A program made the position numbers and the translations under genes. Below the pieces are notes generated by a model. That model saw only the letters and a list, made by a program, of their open reading frames with translations, ran no database searches and was not told where the DNA came from. Of a stretch of 64,000 nt of DNA, positions 1 to 10,352 are shown piece by piece. This DNA comes from Ganoderma boninense (lineage: Eukaryota; Basidiomycota; Agaricomycetes; Polyporales; Polyporaceae), in NCBI GenBank assembly GCA_002900995.3, contig CM035309.1, positions 3,788,389 through 3,852,388 on the forward strand. Reading direction: 5' to 3'. Within the stretch, counting starts at the first letter, position 1, and every line of letters begins with the position of its first letter.

Positions 1-119
1 GTTCGTATCGAATTTCAAGTCCCGGTCCATGTCAACGTGAGGGGACTTGTAATAAGAAATCCATGTGCTGAATACACCAATACGATACACTTCAACGTAG
101 AGCTAGGACTCCAACATTA

Positions 120-3100
120 TTACATGCTTGATGCACCTTCAACCCAGTAGTCTTCCAAGTCGTCGACCAACCGCTCTGGCCATTGCCCAGCCATGCGAAC
201 AAAGTCGAGACCATCAGAACCCTTGTGAAGGGAGATGTACATCGTTTGGAAGAAGTTCTGTCAAAAATGTATTAGCGATGTCATAATATATCAGTTCCTC
301 ACACTAACCTGCCCTAGCGTCCCTTCTTGCGTCCCAGTCCAATAATCAGGGAAGACCAAACCCTCCAGATTGTTAGCTCTACTGCTTGGGTTACGCTGAT
401 AGGCGAAGCCCTCAAGTGGCCCAGCCACAAGGACCGAAGTGCTCCTCGCGCCCTCAAACTCGTACATGACCTGGATCTTCGAAGGCTCTTGAAGTAACCA
501 AGTGTTCGCCGGATCGACCTCGTACGTAGTCTGCTTGCTATCCGGGGTATATTTGATCGCATCCTTGTTACCGAACAAGTTATGATTCATGCTCTGAACA
601 GCGTCCGGGGGAAGGTACGTGACACTGCAGCCTAACAGCGAAATTGGTTAGTGTCGATCTTCGTAGTTGTTGAAATTTTTCACAAACCAGTATCGAGAAG
701 CACCCTCAAGCCCATCTCATCTTTTGAGTTCACAAAACTCAGCGTGGCCTCGTTAAGGTACTCCAGATCCTCAAGGTTGGCAGGACGTTTGTCCGACTTT
801 CATCAGGAAAAACGGATTTTCTAGAGAGCTTCCGCAGATGCTCTTGAGCGCTCCGAGCGCTCCCTAGTGGTCCATATAGCCGCGCGAGTACTCGATAGGG
901 CCACCGAGCCACCCGAGTGCTGCTAGGAATTACATCAGCATCAATTAGTGTCTCTTTCACCTCCGCTCGCTCATTCTGAACGCAATTGACAATCCACATC
1001 CCTCCCTCTGCCATTAAGTTCTCATTTCCATTCGCACCAGCGGGCAGGTCCTATCTCAGACAACTTCAAAGTCTTCATCTGCCGGCCCTAAACTGACCAC
1101 GTGGTCCCATCAATCTGCCAGCACGACCGTTGTCAGCCTCGTCTCTCCTCCTTCACTGCGTCTTTCCTCCCTCCCTCATGTCCTCCTGGTGCTTTCTGGT
1201 GCTTTCTGGCCTCCCACCTTGCCCAGGCCCTATACCTCGCCATATATAAGCTCTTTTCAAGCCAAAGGAGGTACGTGCGCCTTGGGAGAGGCAGCAATGC
1301 GCCGTCCGGAGCTGATTTAGGATACCGTGGCACTGGCTGGGCCCCAACCGGGACTTATGGGCAGCTCCTTGCATCATTGGCCCATTCGGTGAATAAGTAA
1401 GTGTCTTGTTGGTCCGTCTTTCCTCGTATGTTGCCTGTGTGTGGCTGGACAAGGTTAGAAATGAGCGCATCGTCGGCTTGCGGTTGCGCTTGAGTACCCT
1501 AGTGAGTGGTGTCCTGTCTTTCCTTCGTTGGTCTCTGTCTCTGTGTTGTGTGTCTCAGTCGGTGTATGGGTGAGTCAGTATATGCATCATACAGAGGAGG
1601 ACGCCATCCCTTCAACTTCAAGGTGAGCCCCCTTCAAGCTTCGTGCCAGAGAGTCATTGCGGTGAGTTCACTGCCTGAATACAAGGGTTTTATGGCATGT
1701 CTTGTGATATCTTGGTTGCGTAGAGTTTGCTGTTGTGAGTATGATTGGAGAGGCGATGAGTTACCAGCGGTATGACGACCTAGTGTGAGTGCTTACTTAG
1801 CTTGCATATCTTAATGTAGTGTTTCCTCGTGTATAGTATAGCGTGTTTGGACAATATATGTTGGTTTTACTATCTTCGTACGTGTGCTCTGCAAGAACTG
1901 GAACTGAATATGCCAATATTGACCAGTGCTACCATGTCTCGCCACGTCTCGGCGACATCTATCGAGTGCTATCGGAGTTCTAGATAGCCGCAGCAGGGCG
2001 CTATTGAGCCCTATATAAATGGGTACCTTCCGATCAGCCTATCACTGCTCTCTAGGCCAGAGAGTACTAACGAGTAAGGTTTTTTTTTCCTGATGTTACC
2101 CGAGCAAACTTGATAGACCTCAAGTATACAGACCACTCGCGAGTCCGTGGCGAGGTGTTGCAAACGATGATTTTGCGAGAATTCCATGCGGGTTTACGGT
2201 CGCAAGGCCAGGTATTGAAAGACATCCATGATTGTCTGCTCATCAACATGAGCAAGGAAACCCGAAAACATAGTGGTGATATTGGTATGCTTACATAGCC
2301 AGCCCTTTCGGAATGCCCATTGTATAGGACTGGGGAGGGAAACGGAGGCAGAAAAACATGGCAATGTCTTCTCCAGGGCGCTGAAGAGATATGAAAAGAG
2401 GTACTGGGGTAAGATTCGTCACACTCACAGTAGGTGGAATCTCCTTCAGCTTGTCCCTCAACACCTTCAAGAACGTCTGTGACGGAATGGCAAGTCAGGA
2501 ACAGAATGGATGTATTTAGGTGATCCACAGCGGGAGAGCGACTTACGGGAGGGTCATCGGACAAGTTAGAGTTGTCCTCATAAGCATGTTGTATGCTGTA
2601 GCATGAATATTAGAGTACATTAACAGGCACAGCCTGAATAAACAGACTTACATGCTGGGGCCCAAACCCAACATCCCATCAGAAGGATCTGCCCACAGTT
2701 TCTGGTTCGCCCCGATGGTGGCTCCAAAACGCCAACGTAGAGCGATCGAATGCATGTCCTTCATTTTCCAGTCATAGCAATGGAGGAGAATGGTCCGGCG
2801 TTCCATTAGGACTAGGTCTGGATTAAAGCACCAAGAAACGGTTAGAACTAGAAGAAGCACCGGTAGCGAGACGAGGAAGGTAACATACGAGCAACGGCAT
2901 TATCAGCGTAGTGGATCCTCCCAAGCACGAGCCCTTGTTCTGCCAGCTCACTGTTTGTAAGCGTCGGATCGTACTGATCAGAAACGTAGTCGTGACTGGG
3001 GTATGAAGAGCTTGACTCCCAGGGGACTCGCGGCTCGGAGTGTATCGTGTCCTTGGGCTTTACAATTTTTAGTGTACCTTTTCCAAATCCGAATCTGTAT

Positions 3101-4043
3101 ATTGCAGGTAAGCTCATTGGGATCATAAGGAATGCAACAAATCAAGTTGTTTATTCCTTACGTGTCATCAGACCCTGAAGTTGGCATCTATTGAATACCT
3201 GAACAACAATCTGAACATACTGGAGCTCACCAGTGTCAATGAAAAGCCCCAAAGGTTCTGTCGAACTGTTTGGGTTCAGGCGGTTATGACGGTAGCCGCC
3301 GTTATCCTTGGATAACGACTATTCCAAAACCCCATTACCTTTGTTAGTCACATCAATCGAGTTGTTGTGAGCGATATCAGAAGACGCACTACTGTGAGCT
3401 TATAGAAATGGGAACCCTTATGAGTTTCCGTTGGGCTCGGTTCCACGGATTTGACGCAAATCGCTGCGTTTTTGGACCCCAAATCTGACCCACTGCCGGA
3501 CTGTATGGGAGCGCGATGGTGAATGAAGAGGTCACCGATGTCTGGAATATCGTCCTTGACCATACTAGATATGGCACGGGCAATGGGGGGAGAATCCTAA
3601 AATCCACGATTAGCTGAGAGCCGCAAATAATTGCAGCAATGTCAGTGGTTACTCACCGTCGGCGTGCGCAAACCTGGGCTAGAAGGGGCGGGGCTCGGGA
3701 GTGCCGAAGACTCATCATCAGTGGACTGTTCACAGAGGTCATCGCTGACCCCGGGCCTAAGATGAGGAAGATCCGTGATGACACGGAACTCCCTCGGAGG
3801 TGGTAAGGGGACATCTGATTTGTCGGATCGTATACGAGGATGGTAACTCGCAGCAGCCTACGCGATGAAGTGAGTGTAAGGTTCAAGGCGAAAATCTGTA
3901 CGCTTTTGGATACATACACGATCATGCGCGGACGCGGGGTCGGGGGGACGTAGCGGGAAAACGAGCAAGAGCTCCTTAAGCACTTCAGCGGAGTCATCGG
4001 ACTCTGGGTGAGAGGCGTTGGTTGAGGCAGGAGTATGGACCAT
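120..4043 (-). pseudogene. Pepsin-like aspartic protease homologue A, disrupted
   Basis: Family A1 (pepsin fold) by order of motifs on the minus strand: first catalytic motif D-T-G-S split over an exon ending near 3231 and a 13-nt exon 3162-3174; the psi-loop-like D-G-M-L-G-L-G near 2680; second motif V-L-L-D-T-G-C around 650-700; a last exon 120-257 starting N-F-F-Q-T-M as in copies B, C and D. The start is ATG at 4043, giving a short Ser/Thr/Pro-rich first exon without a signal peptide, like B and C. The gene is broken: a TIR-flanked insertion (801-2105) lies in a coding exon, there is an in-frame stop near 3330, and the frame shifts near 3370-3400. About 30-40% amino-acid similarity to B, by eye. 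A secreted protease is unlikely. Confident about family and disruption, less about each exon edge. Confidence 0.75.
801..2105. mobile_element. TIR-flanked insertion in protease A exon
   Basis: The 12-bp ends CATCAGGAAAAA (801-812) and TTTTTCCTGATG (2094-2105) are perfect inverted repeats. Taking out the segment plus one copy of the flanking dinucleotide TT rejoins the minus-strand protease frame exactly, and protease B has no interruption at this place. Inside are only short ORFs (for example 1101-1400 and 1506-1775, plus strand) with no transposase motif, so it would be a non-autonomous DNA element. The family is unknown. Confidence 0.55.
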
Positions 4044-4269
4044 AGCGGAGGGCCAGAGAGTGTGACGTTGGGTAGATGTAGCGACTGTGGAAGCTGAGGC
4101 CTTCTCTGCGGCATGTCCTGGTCCCCTTATATACCATGAGCACCCTGCAGCCTCCCGATGAGGTAGATATGCTTCTCTTTTCAGCTGGCAAATTTGAGAC
4201 GAGCGAGCACGATGAAATTTTACCATGCAAATGGGTCCAAGTCAGGCAATGCGTCCCAAGGAAGAACAT

Positions 4270-4860
4270 ACGAAAAATCATGTCATTGGTCAGAGTTCTA
4301 GTCGATGGGGAAAAAATGACATAAAAACCTTTCAACTGCGTCAACGGGGTGCCGCGGGAACCTAAGGAATCGTCGATCGCGGTGAAAAAATCCCGGAGAC
4401 CACTGAGAGACAAAAGGAGTGCATTCCCCATCGATGCTACATACATGGTGCGGAATGTCTTCTTCTGGTTCTTGTTGTGGTCCGCCGACAGACAAAAGCA
4501 ATTCGAGACAAATTCGTGTATCAGGGTCCACAGGGACGGCTGTGGAACCCCTGGCACCCCGCTGGTGCTGTTTGACGAGAGATGAAAAGAGCTCCGCCGG
4601 TGCACAGAACATCAGAAAAGGCCGCTCACCTCCGCTCTCCCATCAGGTTTCTAGGGTTGTGACTGCGGTGTTCATCAGCTTGGGCGGTAGAGTGCAGGTA
4701 TCCGGATATGGAGTGCCGAGTCAAAACAAAACACCTGGACGTCGCCGAATCGGGAAGAGCCAGGAATTGGCAACGCCTAAACAGTGGTACTCAGGCGGTT
4801 ATCGGCTTGTGACTTATCGCAAAACGCCAGTAACGATTGCCATTATGACGGGGTGACCAC
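4270..4860. repeat. Repeated module, copy 1 of 4
   Basis: Diverged copy of a stretch also found at 9560-10130, 18180-18640 and 22400-22990. On the minus strand all copies can be read through a shared motif of the form V-D-P-[ND]-[TV]-R-I followed by a Leu-rich segment. Here it lies directly upstream of protease A and downstream of an Erv41 remnant. Product unknown; it may be a decayed exon of an unrecognised gene. Confidence 0.4.
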
Positions 4861-5059
4861 CGAAGAGCTCGTAGTAAGACCGAAGGCCATCAGCGGCGAA
4901 AAGAAACTAAGATGTGTTGGACAGGCGAGACGTGCAGTGGGTTAACTCAGAGGGAGGATAACGCTGTCCAAATATCTACGATTGTTAGGGAAAGCGGAGC
5001 AACAGTCGTCGCAACAGTGTGCCATGACGCTGCCGTGGAAATAAATGTCATCAAGGACA

Positions 5060-5660
5060 ATATATTGTTGCGCAGGGACGAAGGCGAGTCCGTCTGTGCA
5101 GATATACCAAGCCTAGAACAATGAGTCGAGCGAGCTTTACCGCCAAGCTCCATCCACCCCTCGATGGCATATACAGCGCTCTTATCGCAACATGGAATGC
5201 CAGGATGTGTGATTTTGGCTTGGAAAGTTTCAAAGGGAATCACGGGCTCGGGGTTGACTGTAGGCTTGCCGAGTGTGTTGGACACGGTCCAGGGCGTTGG
5301 TATACCTGCCTTACGGCGAACTAGACGATCCAGTCCTTGCCTGAGCGAAGACGGAGGTCGTTCACTTGAACGCTTGCAGAGCGTGAACGAGATGCTGGTG
5401 AACTTTGAAGTCACGGTTCTGACGGTGTGGGCCCCAATCTTGACATCGTAACCCATGCATAGGATGTGGTCGTCAACGGCTACAACGCTGACACTGTATG
5501 AGAACAACCCGTGCGTTTTGACTTTGACAGAACAAGCATACCCAACCGAGACTCGCACGAACGTAGCTGCCTCTAGTGGATCGTAATGCAGCTCAGTTCA
5601 GGATCGACCTCGAAGAACACTGCGAGGAGCCTCGCCATCCACGAAAACTAGGAAATCGTG
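5060..5660 (-). pseudogene. Erv41 remnant 1 (C-terminal half)
   Basis: Minus-strand translation keeps Erv41 landmarks seen in the intact copies at 10.3 and 23.2 kb: F-E-V-D-P-E-L (intact F-K-F-D-L-E-P-L), then M-G-Y-D-V-K-I-G (intact M-G-Y-A-V-K-I-G), then a stretch matching the segment after the second membrane helix (L-R-Q-G-L-D-R-L-V-R versus L-R-P-G-K-D-R-V-V-R). An in-frame stop follows the first block and the N-terminal half is not recognisable. Dead fragment. Confidence 0.65.
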
Positions 5661-7630
5661 AAGAAGCCAGGCTTTCCAGGTCGCCGCACTCATCGTTCCC
5701 GTCGTTGACAATGATCTTGTTCCAGTAGCGGATATGCGCACAGCTCAGCGGAAGGCAGTGTCCTGTACGCCGCGATCAGTGTCAACAGAGTGGACCTTGC
5801 AGCAGCGCATCAGGACAGACGCACCCCAGATCGCATCCTGTCGCATCGCGGGCGTTCGTCGCATTCACCCGAGTGTTATTGAACTGGCTCAGAGTCCGCA
5901 CATGTCCACCACGACGCATGCGTAACTCCACGTGCGACAACAGTACTCGACACCGTGTGCTTGCCGCAAAGATGAGGCTTGCAGGAGAGATCGACGCACA
6001 GGAGTATCGTTGGCCTTAAGCTTCGTTAGCGCAGAAAGGGGTGTTAGACGTATCCAAGTTGAAGTGCCAGACGGGGATGAGAGGCGAGCACGGTGATCGG
6101 GTGCGCCACGCGTCCTTAACGATCCGATGCTTGAGATCCTCAGCGACGACAAGGTGCTCGATAGGAAGCTCGGCCAGACGTCTGTCTGTGAGAAATCGAG
6201 AGCCGCGGATGACGGTGGGCGCACTAGAGAAGAGGCGGCCATCAACGTCCAGCAACTGTAGGTGAACCGCACGTCATGGATCGCGAACTCCTTGTCGCCG
6301 AGGACCGCAGCTCTTCGAGGCCTCGATAACACGATGTTGGCAGAGCTGCCTGAGCCTGACTAAATTGCCCTTCAACCACTCTTCGCTGTTGGGTGTCAGC
6401 CTGTGGATAGTTGACTCGCGTCAATGACGACGAAGTGCTCTCCGTAAGACTGACGAACCTTCAGAAGAACTGTTGAAAGACTTGGAGGGCATGAACGATC
6501 CGAGAAGGTAGTAGAGGGGGCGACCGCGCTGGAGTGATTGAAGCGAAAGATGAGAAGTATGTCTGCAGACACCGATGACGAGACAAGGAGAGTTTGCACA
6601 CGGTGAAGTTTGGACCGCGGGCAGAACAAACGCTTCGTAGTCTTTCGAGGTCGCGCTTGCCAAACACATCACCTTCGGCCTGTGTTCAGCGGCGTGGCTA
6701 TCGAGAAGTTGGACCTGTCGGACAGAGAAGTCGGTACGTCGAGAATGCGCCCTATGAAGGAGACTCTGATGCGGGGATCTCGACGTTGATGGGCTGTCGC
6801 AGCGAAAAAAGGGAGACGATACATCTTGTTGTGCTGGCCGAATAATGACAGGAGAATCTGGGTGAGGAAGGACGAGACAGCTGCGTCTAGGCGAGCAGCT
6901 TGCGATTAGCGAAGCCGAGGCCCGAGAGGAGAAGAAGGACTGGTAGACGTAGGGAAAAGGGTGGAAGGGGGTGGCAGCTATCAGTGTCGTGTGTATGATG
7001 CGGTTTGTTGTGCGCGAAGTCCTCACCGGTGGCGGCAGTCAACGTGTATGGGCTGCGGGACGTACGGTTCTTTGTACGGAAGGTCCATTCCTGTGACCCT
7101 CGACCTTCCCGTCTGCGCGATGTCCTGCAACTTCAGCTGCTCCTCCAGTGACTTCATTGGACTCCGGGGAGGGGGATGGAGACTCTTGGACATTACTTGT
7201 GGTGGCGTTTCGCGAAGACTGAGAGAGCGAGCTGTGACCGCGATCCCCTGGACACAGCAGTAGGTTCTGAAAACACCGGGATATGTGCCTTCGAGAAGGA
7301 AAACGAACTCTGTAAGGCTTTAAGCCCTAGCGGTTAGGACTTTTAGTGCAATGTGATCTCGAACGGGGCCCCGTACCAGCTATGTCAAGAATCTTGCGCG
7401 GAGTTGAGTACACTGCGTAGTTGGAACTTGGAGTCGACGCTGGGCGCAATGTTGATTGAACCGGACTTGTCCGAGGCTAGACGCCGGACAATATCCCAAA
7501 CTGGAGCACAGCGGGAGCCTCTGGCCACGGCCCTCACGAAACTTCACCTGCACTTCGAGGCGTTCCAGCTCATTAGACATGTACGCAGCCCTTTGTTGCT
7601 TCCCTGAAAGCTACTGACATATAACTCAAG
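5661..7630. other. Region of decayed sequence, no intact gene
   Basis: About 2 kb with no gene I can support. Parts (5890-6250 and 7340-7460) are clearly homologous, though diverged, to 20410-20640 and 20700-20830 in the second unit, so it belongs to the duplicated unit. The minus-strand stretch 6016-6255 is open and protein-like but matches nothing I recognise. Confidence 0.4.
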
Positions 7631-7639
7631 TTCAATGCC

Positions 7640-9281
7640 GTGTCATCAACGGTGTTGCGCTCCTCTGTACCGACTCTTGCGGTCCGGCGGCGGAGCTTCA
7701 TTCACAGGGAAATCCACGTCCACTCTCGCAGACTTGTTGTACATGAGAGATGCGTGCATGCCGTTCATATGTGGGGCATCTCGACTGAATATGGCCTGTC
7801 CGTTTCCTGAACCCGCGTCTTTCTCCCTACCGACGTGCCGTGGTTTCTCAAGTGCGTCCATTTGTGTTGTGACATGTTGACATCGATGCTCATATCCCCT
7901 TTGCCCCCAGGTGCTTTACCATTGATGACCCGTGTTAAGGCCAGGATGCAGGAGAGTCAAGTTTTAAGATTCAATGCTGCTGGAAACCGTTTGCGGCGTT
8001 ATCGGCGGGCCAGCCCTCGAACTGGCTCTCCAGCACATGCCCACCCTACGGTCCATCTCCATCCCCAGTACTAAGTCAGGAAGAGGCTTTTCACGGCTTA
8101 TCATGGGCCACAGTAAGGATGATCCTATCTCTCCGCCAGATCCGAAAGGTCTCCATCACTGGCATGAAACTTGTGCCTTCGAGCGAGTGGGCACCTCTCC
8201 TCGCCTTGTCTCAGTGGAGATGGCCTAGGCTGCGCGAGCTGCACCTTGTGGCGAGCGGCGATCACTCACCCCGTTCCGTACGTGACGTTTTCCTCTGCCA
8301 TGCCCAACCTTCCAACGCTTATTGTCGAGCTCTCGCTTATGTCCCAAGAATGCATGTACCCAAGTTCGCTCTGGCCTCCTGAACGTCGGATGCCATTCCC
8401 CTGGCCGGACCTCGCTCAGCTCCCCGTGACGCATCGTAATCTGAGCGGCGAATTCTATCGATACCTCCCCCCCACCCCTCGTGCCCTCTCGCTGTGTATG
8501 CGTCTTCACAAGATGCAGGAAGTGTGGATCATCAGACGGCTGATATACACGGTGCACGTGTACGAAAATGCTATGCTGACCTCGGCGGAGATGCTCGGGA
8601 TTCTTGAGAACTGCCACCTGCCACACCTCACACGGCTGGAGTACGAAGTCAGGGAAAACGGAAGCAGAACTGGACTTACTGCGCAGCCTAGGATCGATGT
8701 TCCCACAACTTTCCTGGTTGCAAATTCACGGTTACCGTATTGCCACCCAGAGCGCCGACCTGCAGGCCTGTGTAGGCTTGTTCTCTGACGGGCTGGCCTT
8801 CGTAGTACGTATCTCTTCACAGATTCCGATTTCTTGTGCCTTGGGTACTGAGGTGGAGTCATCCGCCATCACAGGACGACATCGGACCTGCCCAGGCTCC
8901 ATACTGGCTGAGCCTATCTAGACCTTCCTCAGCAACAGATTATTCAAGACGACACTCCCTTCTATTGTGTCTGCGCAAAAAATAGACGAGTACACCAGGA
9001 CTCTGTGCGATGTGGCGTGGGATATCCCCCCGCTCGAGACGATCTATACATGGCGACCACGGTGGACTGGACATATAGAGTGGGCCCCTTTCGAGGTCGT
9101 GCGCCGCGTAGACGGCTCGGCCAAAGACGATGTTGAGATAAGATGTCCCGAGGATGTGAGGAAGTACGGTGGGCCCCGTTATCCCGCTGTACCCATGATT
9201 GATCAGTACGGCGTAGACCTTGAAGCGGTCGCTCGGCCCTGTGTTCAGCCTATTCTCTGTATAGCCGTAATCATATCATAG
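7640..9281 (+). pseudogene. F-box/LRR pseudogene, unit 1
   Basis: Decayed member of the local F-box/LRR family. The F-box-like part at 7640-7900 aligns at nucleotide level to the locus at 30.3-32.2 kb but contains a stop. The LRR part keeps V-I-G-G-P-A-L-E-L-A-L, W-P-R-L-R-E-L and S-A-E-M-L-G-I-L-E-N-C. The C-terminal exon (8967-9281) keeps W-R-P...I-E-W-A-P-F-E-V-V-R. An internal part between the first LRRs and W-A-P-L-L-A is missing, and a one-base insertion relative to unit 2 near 8650-8660 shifts the frame. Not expected to give a functional protein. Confidence 0.7.
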
Positions 9282-9559
9282 CGTTCAGTTGTTGAACCCC
9301 AAGAAGCCCCAAGATTGCTTCTCGTACAGTGCCGGTTTCTGGGCGCGGTGTGCCTGGCGCGAAGTTTGGCTGCGACGACCCACGGCATTCGTAGACAGCA
9401 GTCCTTGGGTCCTATCTGCGCGGAATCCTGAGCAACAGAATGAACCCCGAATATCTGAGAAGCCAGATGAACGCACGGTCTCCACGCGTATGGTGCGCAC
9501 CGAGCCTCTAGGCTTGATTGACGCAGAGGTGGCCCACGTCAGAAGAGGTGAAGTTAAAT

Positions 9560-10130
9560 GATGGCGGAGACCAAAGCAGCATGTCGACCATCGATACGAC
9601 TCGCCGCACTGCTCGTCTTATTGTCGTCCAACAGACTAGGGCAGTGCTTTAAGACGAATCCGTGTATTAGGATCCACGTCGAGGGCGACGGACCCCCTGG
9701 GACCGCTTCTCTGCCATCCGAAGAGCGGTGAGTAGAGCTCCGCCACGGTGGAGAACAACAAGCGAGGCACCTCACCTCGGACCTTCACCGTTCCATCAGT
9801 CTTCGAAGGATTTTCCTTCAGCTTGGGCGGCGACTAGAGGCGAGCGCAAATATCAACGTCCGAATGCGGAGGTGCCACCGAGTCATCGGAGTTTGTGAGG
9901 TCGCCGGAATGGGACGAGCTTAGCCTCCGTGGCGAAATACCGTGACGTCTCCGGGGCCTCTCCCAACGAGGAACAAGCACAATCTCCCATGCGGGAGCGA
10001 TTATCGCCGAGAAACTCAGCAGGTGCTGATTCTCCACGATAGCAGCGATGGTCGGCAGCCAAGAGCCACTGGTCATCTGCCCACGACGAACCCGCAACAG
10101 TCGAGAGCGTCGAACCGTGACCAACAGTGT
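9560..10130. repeat. Repeated module, copy 2 of 4
   Basis: Nearly identical to 22400-22990 and a diverged relative of 4270-5055 and 18180-18640. On the minus strand one frame reads G-S-W-L-P-T-I-A-A-I-V-E-N-Q and, further on, V-A-L-D-V-D-P-N-T-R-I, ending at a stop. It lies 3' of ERV41, where units 1 and 2 differ from the protease-linked copies. No gene recognised. Confidence 0.4.
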
Positions 10131-10352
10131 CAGTCTCCCTGGAAGTCGGCGTCACGTCCTGAGGGTGCTCGCCCGTCCCCACCGACTGCCTCGAGCGATG
10201 CTAGGTTGTGAGCGGAAACGAGAATGCCATTGCGCCCGACCCCGCTATGCACAATGCAATAGATAGACAACGATGCCCCCAAACCCCCTTGGTGAACGTC
10301 CCCAGTCGGCCCTGCAAACCAAAGTCAGCCCCCACACCCCCATCCCCATCCC

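Noticed and set aside
6016..6255. Open minus-strand stretch looking faintly like a BTB/POZ segment
   Set aside because: The resemblance rests on a D-G-R-L-F-like string only; the unit 2 counterpart is frameshifted. Too weak for a family call.
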